64,000 nt of DNA. It comes from Phycisphaerales bacterium. GTDB taxonomy: Bacteria; Planctomycetota; Phycisphaerae; Phycisphaerales; UBA1924. A model generated the notes under the pieces. The model did not search any database and was not told the origin of the DNA. It was given only the letters and a program-made list of their open reading frames with translations. Below, piece after piece: positions 36,638 to 45,134 of this stretch. Numbering within the stretch: position 1 is the first letter of the stretch; the number at the start of each line of letters is the position of its first letter. The DNA is taken from positions 248,001-312,000 of the forward strand of contig JAJDDJ010000009.1 in NCBI GenBank assembly GCA_029260395.1, written 5' to 3'. The position numbers were made by a program, and so were the translations under genes.

Positions 36638-37493
36638 GCTGCCCGAAGTCGAGAGCGCCCGGCGGATGCTCGATCCGGTGCTCGTCGGCGCGCGCATCAC
36701 GGGCTTGGCCCTGCGCCGGCGAGATATGGTGGTCACCCAGGACGACCCGCCCGGCGGATGGAGCCGGTGCAGGGCCGATGCCTCTAGAGCCCGGAGCGTT
36801 CGGCCCAGCGAACTGCTCAAGGGCGCGACGGTGACCCGTATCGACCGCCGGGGCAAGGCGCTGGCCATCGTGGCAAACTCGGGCCGGGTGGTGGTGGTGC
36901 ACCTTGGCATGACCGGCTGGCTCGGACCATTGAACCACTCTCCCGGCAAGCACACGCACGCCGTGTGGCGGCTGGAGGGCGGTGAGAAAGTCGCCTTTGA
37001 AGACCCGCGCCGATTCGGTGGGCTCTGGTGCCTGCCGAGTGAGGAAGCTCTGGCCGAGCGATGGAGCCGCCTCGGGCCTGATGCGCTCAGCGTGACAGCC
37101 CGCCAGCTTCGCGAGCGAGCCTCTGGCCGCAAGACCGCGATCAAGGCCGCCCTGCTTGATCAATCGGTGCTTGCGGGCGTGGGCAACATCTACGCGGACG
37201 AGGCGCTGTTCCGGGCGGGCATCGATCCCGGGCGATCGTGCTGCGAGCTTCCGGGTGATGTATGGGCCCCGCTGGCTCGGGCAATCCGGGCAGAGCTGCG
37301 GCTCGGGCTCAAGTGGGGCGGGGCGACCGTGCGGAGCTACCGCAGGCCCGACGGCACCCAAGGCCAGCGGCAGAACACCCTCGCGGTCTACGGCCGGGCC
37401 GGCCACACATGCACCAGATGCGGGCTGGCCCTCGTCAGCGGGCAGATCGCCCAGCGAACGACTGTGTGGTGCCCCGGCTGCCAGAAGCCCTGA
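36630..37493 (+). CDS. mutM: Formamidopyrimidine-DNA glycosylase (Fpg/MutM)
   Basis: 287 residues. Removes 8-oxoguanine and ring-opened purines and nicks abasic sites. The enzyme needs Pro as the first residue after Met removal: GTG 36630 followed by PELPEVESARR gives exactly that, so this start is favoured over the upstream ATG at 36591. Further marks are the catalytic Lys region RRGKALAI, HLGMTGWL, the helix-two-turn-helix LLDQSVLAGVGNIYADEAL, and a C-terminal zinc finger CTRC...CPGC (about 260-285). There is a 23-residue insertion near the N-terminus (DDPPGGWSRCRADASRARS). Last gene of the tatC-tadA-mutM operon. Confidence 0.96.
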   Translation: MPELPEVESARRMLDPVLVGARITGLALRRRDMVVTQDDPPGGWSRCRADASRARSVRPSELLKGATVTRIDRRGKALAIVANSGRVVVVHLGMTGWLGPLNHSPGKHTHAVWRLEGGEKVAFEDPRRFGGLWCLPSEEALAERWSRLGPDALSVTARQLRERASGRKTAIKAALLDQSVLAGVGNIYADEALFRAGIDPGRSCCELPGDVWAPLARAIRAELRLGLKWGGATVRSYRRPDGTQGQRQNTLAVYGRAGHTCTRCGLALVSGQIAQRTTVWCPGCQKP

Positions 37494-37559
37494 GAGAGCC
37501 TCGAAAGGGCTCCTGAGGGTTTGAACCCCCACCCGAGCGAAATACCCTGTTTGCGGGGA

Positions 37560-37568
37560 CTATCCACA
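37560..37568 (+). promoter_or_regulatory. DnaA-box-like site 1
   Basis: CTATCCACA, 8 of 9 matches to TTATCCACA, in the gap beside dnaA. Confidence 0.45.
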
Positions 37569-37882
37569 TTCTCGCGCACTTCAGGGGAGCTGTGTAACGG
37601 GTTCCTTGGGGAGTTGGGATCGGGCTGCTCTCTTCTCTGTAGAGATAGAGAAAGAACTCTCTCTCTTCACAGAAAGAGGCCTTGGCGCGCGGTGGAAAGA
37701 AGCGAATGACCCGTAGATAAACCGTTCTAATCAAGCGGCTTAAGGCCAAAAACAAAGAACGGGGAAACCTGTCATCAAGGTGGCGCGCCCGCTGAATGGC
37801 CGATGAAGACGCTTTCATGTCCGGGCCGGCCGCGCACCGCCGGCGCGCCAGTTGGTTTGGGCTGGCGCCCGCAACAGCGCCC

Positions 37883-37891
37883 TTATCCACG
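37883..37891 (+). promoter_or_regulatory. DnaA-box-like site 2
   Basis: TTATCCACG, 8 of 9 matches to TTATCCACA, 53 bases beyond the dnaA stop codon and in the same orientation as site 1. Confidence 0.5.
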
Positions 37892-37943
37892 CATTACTCA
37901 CAGGGTTGCGCCACGCGCGATTTGACCTAAACCAAGGCAACTG

Positions 37944-39425
37944 CTAGGGCTTTGGACGGAGACGAGTTTCGAGGGCCTTGAGTGAGGCGTTGAACTGCTC
38001 GTCGCTGGCCCGCTTGGTTTCGACGGTTCTGACCGCGTGGAGCACGGTGGTGTGGTCCCGGCCGCCAAAATACCCGCCGATCTCTTTGAGCGACAGGTGG
38101 GTGTTGTGCTTGGCGAGGTACATGCAGACCTGGCGGGGCAGGGCGACCGAGCGGGTGCGGTCCTTGGACTGGAGCTCCGTCAGGCGAATATCGAACTGCT
38201 CGGTGACCGCCTCGATGATGGTGTGGATGGTCACGCCGCCCGCCGCGAGCGGGACCTCGAGCGCGAGCGCCTCGCGGGCCATCTCGATGGTGATGGGTTT
38301 CTCATCAATCGAGAGGCACAGCTGGAGCTTGCTGATATGGCTTTCGAGCTCGCGGACGTGCGAGTCGGCGTGCTGGGCGATGTAGAACGCAACGTCGTCG
38401 GGCAGCACAAAGCCGCGAATCTCGGCCTTGGTCTTCAGGATCTCGATGCGGGTCTCGAACGACGGCGCCTCGACGCTGGCGACCAGCCCCCATTTGAACC
38501 GGCTTACCAGCCGATCCTGGAGGTCGGGGATGTTCTCGGGCGCAGCATCGGACGAGAGCACGATCTGTTTGCCCGCCTGGTACAGCGTGTTGAACGTGTG
38601 AAAGAACTCTTCCTGGGTCCGGTCGCGCTTGCCCAGGTAGTGGATGTCGTCCACCACCAAGATGTCGACATCTCGGAAGCGGTAGCGGAACTCAATCATG
38701 CGGCCCTGGCGTACCGCGTGCATGAACTGGGTCATGAACCCCTCGCAGGAGAGGTAGCAGACGATCGCGTCGGGCTTGGCCTTGATGACGTTGAGGCAGA
38801 TGGATTGCAGCAGGTGGGTCTTGCCCAGGCCAACATCGCCGTGGATGAACAGCGGGTTGTAGGTCTTGCCCGGGTTCTGCGCCACCGCGATGGCGGCGGC
38901 GTGCGCGAGCCGGTTGCTTGGACCTACCACGAACGAGCCGAACTCGTAATCAGGGTCGATGACGAGCGAGCCGGTGTGGGCATCGAGCTTGGCGTTGGCA
39001 TCGAGCGGCACCTCGTCGAGCTTTGCCTCGTCGGCCCGGCGGGAAACATCCTCGATGGCGGGCCGGGCCTCGACCGCGACCGCTGACCGGTCGGCCTGCG
39101 AGGATTCGGCGGTAGCGATGCGCGGGGCGGTGCCGTTGCTAGCGGGTTTGGTCGGGCTGGCGGTTTCAACAGCGTCATCGGGCCCGATGAAGCGGACCGC
39201 GAGCAGCCGACCAGTAACGGATTGCAGCGCCTCGGTGAACGGCTCGTTGCAGTAGTTGGCGAGGTACTCGCGATGGAAGGAAGATTGGGCGCGCACCGAG
39301 AGCGTGCCGCTGCGCATGGCAGCGGGCTTGAGCTCTTCTGCGAACCACCGCCTGCAGATAGTGGGGTGATGGCGTCGCAGGTGCGCGAGCACATCAGGCC
39401 AGACCTCAAGGCCTGTTCCGGTCAT
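37944..39425 (-). CDS. dnaA: Chromosomal replication initiator DnaA
   Basis: 493 residues. AAA+ initiator that binds DnaA boxes and melts oriC. Domain I is at about 1-80; domain II is a variable Ala/Glu-rich linker (about 85-150). Domain III has Walker A GDVGLGKT (196-203), Walker B VVDD (257-260) and the box VII/arginine-finger region DRLVSRFKWGL. Domain IV has the DNA-binding signature GGRDHTTVLHA (454-464). ATG 39425 has AAGGGG about 11 bases upstream. Its 3' side faces the candidate origin. Neither dnaN nor recF is next to it, unlike in many bacteria. Confidence 0.97.
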   Translation of the reverse strand: MTGTGLEVWPDVLAHLRRHHPTICRRWFAEELKPAAMRSGTLSVRAQSSFHREYLANYCNEPFTEALQSVTGRLLAVRFIGPDDAVETASPTKPASNGTAPRIATAESSQADRSAVAVEARPAIEDVSRRADEAKLDEVPLDANAKLDAHTGSLVIDPDYEFGSFVVGPSNRLAHAAAIAVAQNPGKTYNPLFIHGDVGLGKTHLLQSICLNVIKAKPDAIVCYLSCEGFMTQFMHAVRQGRMIEFRYRFRDVDILVVDDIHYLGKRDRTQEEFFHTFNTLYQAGKQIVLSSDAAPENIPDLQDRLVSRFKWGLVASVEAPSFETRIEILKTKAEIRGFVLPDDVAFYIAQHADSHVRELESHISKLQLCLSIDEKPITIEMAREALALEVPLAAGGVTIHTIIEAVTEQFDIRLTELQSKDRTRSVALPRQVCMYLAKHNTHLSLKEIGGYFGGRDHTTVLHAVRTVETKRASDEQFNASLKALETRLRPKP

Positions 39426-39627
39426 CGCTAAGGCGCCCCTTTATGGGATGCTCGAACCGGCGTCTCACGAACGCTCGCCGGGGAGAATCTGGTACCCAGT
39501 CCCGCCGACTCCACACCCGCTGTGTGCGCCAGCCTCACGCTCCATCGCGCCCGTCAACGTAACCGTGCACACGGGGGCAGTCAACAAGAAACCCCGAGGA
39601 ACGCAGCGCGAAACGCGCGAGCACGGT

Positions 39628-40542
39628 TTAGTGGACCGGCACGCCCGCTTCTTCGAGCTGGTGCTCGTACCGGGTGCGGTTGTTGCGGTGGTCCATCAAG
39701 AAGTGAACACGCTGGGAGAGCGATCGGCCGAGCACTTTCTCCAAGTGGCCTCGCGCCTGACCCAGATGGGTGCGGCGGGAGACGTGCACGATCACCATCG
39801 ATTCGCACTCACACACCCTCAGCCACTCGGCGAGGTCGTCGGCATGCATGTGCTTACCGATGTTCGCCCGGCCCTTGTGGTCGGGCTCGAAGAAGGTGCA
39901 CTCAGATATCAATATCTTGGCCTTGCGCACGTCGTCGCGCAACAGGTGGGGGCCAGGCAGCGTGTCGCCGGTGTATGCGATCAGCGGGATCCACAGCTCG
40001 CGGGTGATCTCCGTGCCCCGGTCTTTCAACTCGCGGAGCTTCTCTTGCGGGAACTCGGTGAACTCGTCCTTGAGCTTGGTTCGGCGCTCGACCACCACAT
40101 AACCCGTCGAGGGGCTGGTGTGGTCGGTCGGGAAGGCGCGCAGGAAGAGGTTGTTCTTGATCTCGACCTGTTCATCGGGCGCGAGGCTAACGAGGTCGTA
40201 GGGCGTCTGCTGCTGTTCAAGGTTCTCGAAGCCGGCCATCATCTCGCGGATGGGGGTGGTCAGCTCGGCGGGGCAAACGATCGTGCCCGAGCCCATGCCC
40301 TGAAACCGCCTCTGGGAGCAGTAGTACGCCAGGCCCCCGATGTGGTCCATGTGGCCGTGGGTGATGGCGACGTGCTTGCAGGCGAGGGCGGCGCGGGGGC
40401 ACAGGCCCATGTCGAAGCACAGATCCATTTCGGGGATCTGGATGCTCGTGGCTTCGCCCGCGACGCTCACGCCCTGAACGCGGAACGGCGGAAGGTACAG
40501 AAAGCCAAGAGAGCCTTCACGAGGGGGGGGCTTTGGAAGCAC
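39628..40542 (-). CDS. Metallo-beta-lactamase-fold hydrolase, RNase Z-like
   Basis: 304 residues from a GTG at 40542 with GGAG 7 bases upstream; the longer in-frame ORF back to 40974 reads antisense through the next gene and was rejected. The zinc motif ITHGHMDHIGG (about 59-69) is followed by TDHTSPSTGYVV, IAYTGDTLPG and HVSRRTH. These order as in tRNase Z, which trims tRNA 3' ends, and the TDH..PSTGY segment resembles the RNase Z VDH..PSYGY. The flexible exosite arm is not obvious, so tRNase activity is probable but not certain. Divergent from the VTT-domain gene. Confidence 0.85.
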   Translation of the reverse strand: MLPKPPPREGSLGFLYLPPFRVQGVSVAGEATSIQIPEMDLCFDMGLCPRAALACKHVAITHGHMDHIGGLAYYCSQRRFQGMGSGTIVCPAELTTPIREMMAGFENLEQQQTPYDLVSLAPDEQVEIKNNLFLRAFPTDHTSPSTGYVVVERRTKLKDEFTEFPQEKLRELKDRGTEITRELWIPLIAYTGDTLPGPHLLRDDVRKAKILISECTFFEPDHKGRANIGKHMHADDLAEWLRVCECESMVIVHVSRRTHLGQARGHLEKVLGRSLSQRVHFLMDHRNNRTRYEHQLEEAGVPVH

Positions 40543-40642
40543 AGCAAATCTCCGGGTACGGGCGGTTGGCTCGGACCAGATGTAGCGGACACCAGCGCCC
40601 CCATGGTACCGGGTTCGGGCCGCTCGGCTAGGCTGAACTCCT

Positions 40643-41446
40643 ATGAGCCAAGCGCCGACCGAACCACCGACTTCGCCAGCCCCCCCTGCCCCCCCGGCTC
40701 CAGAACCCCCCGCCGCCACCCTCGACAACTCGCTGGGAGCGATTGCGAAAAGGCTTGGTCCCGCGAGCGTGCTGGCGGTGCTTTGGCTGAGCCTGCCGGC
40801 GCTGCTGGGCTTTGCGCTGCTCGCCAACATGGAGCCCGTTGCCAACTGGTTCAGTCCCAAGCCGCTCTGGCAGCAGGTGTTGATGTACATCGGCGTGTTC
40901 GTGATCTCGGCGGGGTTTGGGCTGTTGCCAACGTACGCGCAGGCTTTGTTTGGCGGGTACCTGTTCCGAGACATGCTGCTTGGTGTGCCCGCGGCCTTGG
41001 CGGGCTTTGGCGGGGCCTCGGTGATCGGCTACATCATCGCCCGCAGGCTCGGCCGGGAGAAGGTGCAGGCAGAGTTCGACCGCCACCCCAAGGCCAGAGC
41101 GGTGCAGCAGGCACTCGTCGGGCGGGGCTTCTGGCCCACGCTGGGCATTGTGACGCTGGTCCGGGTGCCGCCCAACTCACCGTTCTCGCTGACCAATCTG
41201 GTGCTTGCGACGGCGGGGGTCTCCAAACGGGTGTACCTCATTGGCACGCTGGTGGGCATGGCGCCCCGGACCGCGATCGTGGTGTGGCTGGGCACGCAGA
41301 TTCAGGCCTGGGCCGACCAGGAAAAACCCATGTGGTACCTGGTGGCGGGCATCGCGAGCACGATTGTGGTGCTGGTGGTGATCTCCCACATCGCCAACAA
41401 GGCGATCGAGCGGGTGACCAAGGGCCAAGCCTCGCTGGAGGGATAG
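40643..41446 (+). CDS. VTT-domain (TVP38/TMEM64, DedA-like) membrane protein
   Basis: 267 residues. A Pro/Ala-rich cytoplasmic N-terminus (about 25 residues) precedes several transmembrane segments. The VTT/SNARE-associated domain is marked by FGGYLFRDMLLG, GASVIGYIIARRLGRE and RVPPNSPFSLTNLVLATAGV. DedA/TVP38 proteins are linked to lipid scrambling (undecaprenyl phosphate or phospholipid flipping) and membrane homeostasis. Divergent from the RNase Z-like gene, and 140 bases upstream of the S9 peptidase gene on the same strand. Confidence 0.88.
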   Translation: MSQAPTEPPTSPAPPAPPAPEPPAATLDNSLGAIAKRLGPASVLAVLWLSLPALLGFALLANMEPVANWFSPKPLWQQVLMYIGVFVISAGFGLLPTYAQALFGGYLFRDMLLGVPAALAGFGGASVIGYIIARRLGREKVQAEFDRHPKARAVQQALVGRGFWPTLGIVTLVRVPPNSPFSLTNLVLATAGVSKRVYLIGTLVGMAPRTAIVVWLGTQIQAWADQEKPMWYLVAGIASTIVVLVVISHIANKAIERVTKGQASLEG

Positions 41447-41586
41447 CCCGAGGCCTGAAACTTCACCCGTGCCCACGCTTACAGTCTCTTGCGAGCCACT
41501 CATCTGTGCGGTGGTTGGCGATCAACCGGTACGCACAAACCAGACCCCGAACCACACCCCGAACCAGAACACACCAAGAGGTAGCG

Positions 41587-43629
41587 ATGACCCGACTCAA
41601 GACCTGGACCACCACGCTCGCGATAGGAATGGCACTCGGCGGCGCCACGATCACTACGACTGCTCAGGACGAACTGATCGACCGCGAGGTGCTGTTCGGC
41701 AACCCCGAGCGTGCGCAGGTCCGCATGAGCCCCGACGGCACCTACATCAGCTTCATCGCGCCCGTCGAGGGTGTGCTGAATGTCTGGGTCGGGCCGGCGA
41801 ATGACTGGAAGAAGGCCGAGCCGATCACGAGCGACACCGTTCGCGGCATCCGCAGCCACTTCTGGGCGTGGGATTCGGCGCACGTTATCTACACGCAGGA
41901 CAAGGGCGGCGACGAGAACTTCCACGCCTACAGCGTCAACGTCAAGACGGGCGACGAGCTCGACCTGACACCGGGCGACAACCTGCGCGCGCAGGTGCAG
42001 CAGGTCAGCCCCGACTTCCCGGGCCACATCCTCATTGGAGTGAACGACCGCGACCCAAGACTGCACGACATCTACCGTGTCGAACTGGCCACGGGCGAGC
42101 GCGAGCTGGTGATGACTAACACCGGTTACCTCGGCTTTGTCACCGATGACAGCTACGAGGTTCGGTTCGCCCAGCGGTTCCGCCGCGACGGCGGGATCGA
42201 CATCTACCGCGTGGCCGACGGGGCCGTCGAGCCCGAGGCGTGGGACGTGATCCCCGAGCGGGACGCGGCCACGACCAACATCGGCGGGTTCGACCGCACG
42301 GGCGAGCACATCTACATGCTCGATAGCCGCCCCGCGGACACCGCTGGGTTGTACCGCGTGAACGTCGAGACCAAGGCCAGCGAGCTGCTCTACCGCAACG
42401 ACCGGGCGGATGTCTCGGGCGCAATGGTCCACCCGACGACCTACGCCGTCGAGGCGGTGAGTTCAGAATTCCAGCGAACCGAATGGGAGTTCTTTGACGA
42501 TGCGGTCAAGGCGGACTTTGCGGTACTGGGCAAGCTCGATGACGCGGAGGTCTCGATCGCTTCCCGTACAGCCGACGACCGCACGTGGATCGTGTCGATG
42601 CTCAAAGACGACGGCCCGGTGAAGTACTACAAGTACGACCGCGATTCCAAGAACGCCGAGTTCCTGTTCACGCACCGGCCCGATCTTGAGGGCCTGCCGC
42701 TGGCACCGATGCATTCGCTGGTCGTCAAGGCGCGCGACGGTCTCGAGATGGTCTGCTACCTCACGCTGCCCCGGTGGACCGATGAAGACGGCGACATGAA
42801 GCCGACCGAGCCGCTGCCGATGCTGCTCAACGTTCACGGCGGGCCTTGGGCGCGCGACAGCTGGGGCTACAACCCCGCCCATCAGTGGCTCGCCAACCGG
42901 GGCTACGCGGTGATGAGCGTCAACTTCCGCGGCTCGACGGGCTTTGGCAAGGAATTCATCAACGCTTCCAACTACGAGTGGGCGGGCAAGATGCACGACG
43001 ACCTGATCGACGCCGTCGATTGGGCGATCGCTCAGGGCATCGCCGACCCCGACCGCGTGGGCATTATGGGCGGCAGCTACGGCGGGTACGCCACGCTGGT
43101 GGGCCTCACGTTCACGCCGGACCGGTTTGCTGCGGGCGTCGACATCGTCGGGCCTTCGAGCCTGATCACGCTGCTCGAGTCAATCCCGCCCTACTGGGAG
43201 CCCGCCCAGCAGCTCTTCAAGAGCCGGGTGGGGGATAAGGACACCGCCGAGGGCCGTCGGGCGCTGCGAGCGGTCAGCCCGCTGACGCACGTCGATGAGA
43301 TCACAAGCCCGCTCTTGATCGGCCAGGGCGCGAATGACCCTCGCGTCAAGCAGCAAGAGGCCGACCAGATCGTCGAGGCGATGGAGAAGCGCGACATCCC
43401 GGTCGCGTACGTGCTGTTCCCCGACGAGGGCCACGGCTTTGCACGCCCCGAGAACCGTCTCGCGTTCAACGCGGTGGCCGAGGCGTTCCTCGCTGAGCAC
43501 CTCGGCGGGCGGTACCAGCCGATCGATGACGACTTCGAGGGTTCAAGCCTGACCGTGCCCGCGGGCGCGGACCAGGTGCCGGGGGTGGCCGAGGCGCTGC
43601 CCGCCAAGGCCGACGGCGGCGGTAAGTAA
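41587..43629 (+). CDS. Secreted S9-family prolyl oligopeptidase/dipeptidyl peptidase
   Basis: 680 residues. ATG 41587 has AGAGG about 6 bases upstream and opens a signal peptide (TTLAIGMALGGATITTTAQ). An N-terminal beta-propeller (about 30-390) contains WD-like repeats. The alpha/beta-hydrolase domain carries Ser497 in GGSYGGY, Asp584 in GANDPRV and His616 in EGHGF. S9 enzymes cut small peptides, often after Pro or Ala; exported ones recycle peptides. The reading frame stays open 2.1 kb further upstream, but that stretch is antisense or out of frame to other genes. Ends at a strong terminator. Confidence 0.95.
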   Translation: MTRLKTWTTTLAIGMALGGATITTTAQDELIDREVLFGNPERAQVRMSPDGTYISFIAPVEGVLNVWVGPANDWKKAEPITSDTVRGIRSHFWAWDSAHVIYTQDKGGDENFHAYSVNVKTGDELDLTPGDNLRAQVQQVSPDFPGHILIGVNDRDPRLHDIYRVELATGERELVMTNTGYLGFVTDDSYEVRFAQRFRRDGGIDIYRVADGAVEPEAWDVIPERDAATTNIGGFDRTGEHIYMLDSRPADTAGLYRVNVETKASELLYRNDRADVSGAMVHPTTYAVEAVSSEFQRTEWEFFDDAVKADFAVLGKLDDAEVSIASRTADDRTWIVSMLKDDGPVKYYKYDRDSKNAEFLFTHRPDLEGLPLAPMHSLVVKARDGLEMVCYLTLPRWTDEDGDMKPTEPLPMLLNVHGGPWARDSWGYNPAHQWLANRGYAVMSVNFRGSTGFGKEFINASNYEWAGKMHDDLIDAVDWAIAQGIADPDRVGIMGGSYGGYATLVGLTFTPDRFAAGVDIVGPSSLITLLESIPPYWEPAQQLFKSRVGDKDTAEGRRALRAVSPLTHVDEITSPLLIGQGANDPRVKQQEADQIVEAMEKRDIPVAYVLFPDEGHGFARPENRLAFNAVAEAFLAEHLGGRYQPIDDDFEGSSLTVPAGADQVPGVAEALPAKADGGGK

Positions 43630-43653
43630 ACCACTTGTGAGAACGTGAATCAC

Positions 43654-44427
43654 TCAAGGCCCGGGCGATTCGCTCGGGCCTTTTGCATCGATGGGCGGCG
43701 TGTCGCTCGGCAATGGTTCCCAAGTGCACCCGCACTCGGGGCAGGTGATGGTGCCGTCGCCGAGGGCGGAGAGGTCGTACTTGCAGGTTGGGCAAAGTTG
43801 CTGTTCTAGAAGAGAAAGGTTGCGGCCGCGCGGGAACGCATCCTGGATTCGTAGCTTGACGCCCCACAATGCCGCGATGAGCAGGAGCGGACCGATGATG
43901 TGCCGGATAACACCAAACCAGAGAACCCGGGTGTGTGCACAGGAGTGTCCCTGCGAAGGCGGCGGTCCCGACCAACGCATGACCGATCGAAGTTCTTCGG
44001 CCGCTGCGTCAAGCACAGCAGGATTGGTCGCCAGTCGGGCCCGTCCTATCTGTTGTCCTGACGGCAGTTCAGGTACTTGCCAGTAAGACAGCTCGCACCG
44101 GATTCCTCGGGTTACCTGCGACCAAGGACCATAGCCGTACACCCACCCGTAGGCATGCTCTCCTCCTCGGCGCGGAACACCAAGCGCCCAGTGACCATCG
44201 GGCAGCGCGCCGCCGCGAATCCGATCGCCTGCGACGATTTCAATGCCGCTTTCTGTCACTCGGCCAACGAAGTCGTCGCAGTGCATTGCCGAGGCCCGAC
44301 GGACCGGCTTGCCAAAGAGGTCGTCTGCCATCGGAGTATGTGCCAGGTCGTACACACACAGCGTGACTAGCAAGGCGCACGCCGCACGGGTCGAGAGCAG
44401 TTGTCTGACACAAACAAGCCATCGCAT
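43654..44427 (-). CDS. Membrane protein with C-terminal zinc ribbon, third gene of a coupled trio
   Basis: 257 residues. One N-terminal hydrophobic segment, an extracytoplasmic domain of about 150 residues, a second segment (VIRHIIGPLLLIAALWGVKL) and a cytoplasmic C-terminus with CPTC and CPECG pairs preceded by YDL. The ATG at 44427 shares its A with the TGA of the gene before it. The last codons lie within the terminator hairpin of the S9 gene on the other strand. It belongs to a family of seven such proteins in this window. Function unknown. Confidence 0.8.
   Translation of the reverse strand: MRWLVCVRQLLSTRAACALLVTLCVYDLAHTPMADDLFGKPVRRASAMHCDDFVGRVTESGIEIVAGDRIRGGALPDGHWALGVPRRGGEHAYGWVYGYGPWSQVTRGIRCELSYWQVPELPSGQQIGRARLATNPAVLDAAAEELRSVMRWSGPPPSQGHSCAHTRVLWFGVIRHIIGPLLLIAALWGVKLRIQDAFPRGRNLSLLEQQLCPTCKYDLSALGDGTITCPECGCTWEPLPSDTPPIDAKGPSESPGP
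43656..43684 (+). terminator. Rho-independent terminator of the S9 peptidase gene
   Basis: AAGGCCCGGGCG pairs with CGCTCGGGCCTT (one G-T wobble) across a three-base ATT loop, then TTGC, 27 bases past the stop. The hairpin lies within the last codons of the convergent zinc-ribbon gene, whose own end may use it too. Confidence 0.9.
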
Positions 44428-45134
44428 CACTCGTCTGATTCGATCCCCGCTTGGGGCGGTTCCCATGTGCAGCCGCACTCGGGGCAGTTGTTCGGCTCGC
44501 CGCCGCTGAGGTCGTACGAACAGATCGGGCAGCGGTTCTTGCTGAGTCGGCGGCACCTGCGAGCGCGTACGAAGTTCACACAACCGGTCATGCCCCAGCG
44601 AGCCGAGCCATAGAGACCAAGGGCCGCAGCCAGGTACCAGGCGATGTTTGAGTAGAGCGCAGCCGGGTTGCTCTTCGTGATGACATGATCGCCGACCCGC
44701 AGGTCGGCGCGGGTTGCTTCATCCATATAACGCTGCCAGCGGCTCACGACTCGCGAGCGCAGATCGCCGTCCAACGCCATCGGGGTAACACCCGGGAGCG
44801 GGTCGATTTCAAGGCGGACCGTCGTGGTATCGCTGGTCTTGAAAGGCCAGCCGGTGTGCTGGTTCTCGACTCCGATCGAAACGATGTGCGTGCTCGCGCC
44901 GCTGGCGACATCGTCCATGCTCTCTCTGAGCGGATCGATGATGCGACGGTCTCCGGTATCATCCACGACCACCCACAACGAGGACGCCCCTGTTTGCAGG
45001 CTCCACCACTGAACGGGGGACTGCATGAGCGTTTGGTAGATCAGCACCGCAATGGCCACGAACAGCACAACCGGGGCAAGTGGGTGCCACCAAGCAACTT
45101 TCGCCGGAGCAAGATCAACGGCGCGCCTGTTCAC
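44427..45134 (-). CDS. Membrane protein with C-terminal zinc ribbon, second gene of the trio
   Basis: 235 residues from a GTG at 45134 that overlaps the previous gene's TGA (GTGA). Upstream in-frame codons belong to that gene in another frame. Two transmembrane segments (WWHPLAPVVLFVAIAVLIY and WYLAAALGLYGSARWGM) bracket an extracytoplasmic domain that includes a PLPGVTPMALDGDL stretch. The cytoplasmic end carries CPIC...CPECG with YDLSG. Same architecture as its two neighbours, so probably partners or paralogues acting together. Function unknown. Confidence 0.78.
   Translation of the reverse strand: MNRRAVDLAPAKVAWWHPLAPVVLFVAIAVLIYQTLMQSPVQWWSLQTGASSLWVVVDDTGDRRIIDPLRESMDDVASGASTHIVSIGVENQHTGWPFKTSDTTTVRLEIDPLPGVTPMALDGDLRSRVVSRWQRYMDEATRADLRVGDHVITKSNPAALYSNIAWYLAAALGLYGSARWGMTGCVNFVRARRCRRLSKNRCPICSYDLSGGEPNNCPECGCTWEPPQAGIESDE

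Larger units (their letters stand above)
37494..37943. other. 450-bp gene-free region next to dnaA, candidate replication origin
   Basis: The longest non-coding stretch of the window lies between the 3' ends of mutM and dnaA. It holds two DnaA-box-like sites in the same orientation (37560 and 37883, each 8 of 9 to TTATCCACA) and a 7-of-9 reverse site at 37712 (CGTAGATAA). There is also a purine/pyrimidine-rich tract at 37628-37679 and an AT-richer core at 37700-37770. An inverted repeat GCGCCAG-(10)-CTGGCGC spans 37845-37868. This combination beside dnaA is what an oriC looks like, but planctomycete origins are not always next to dnaA and the boxes are few. Confidence 0.45.

Noticed and set aside
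39448-41586. In-frame open reading extending the S9 peptidase gene 2.1 kb upstream
   Set aside because: It is antisense to the RNase Z-like gene and out of frame with the VTT gene. The signal peptide and ribosome-binding site at 41587 mark the true start.
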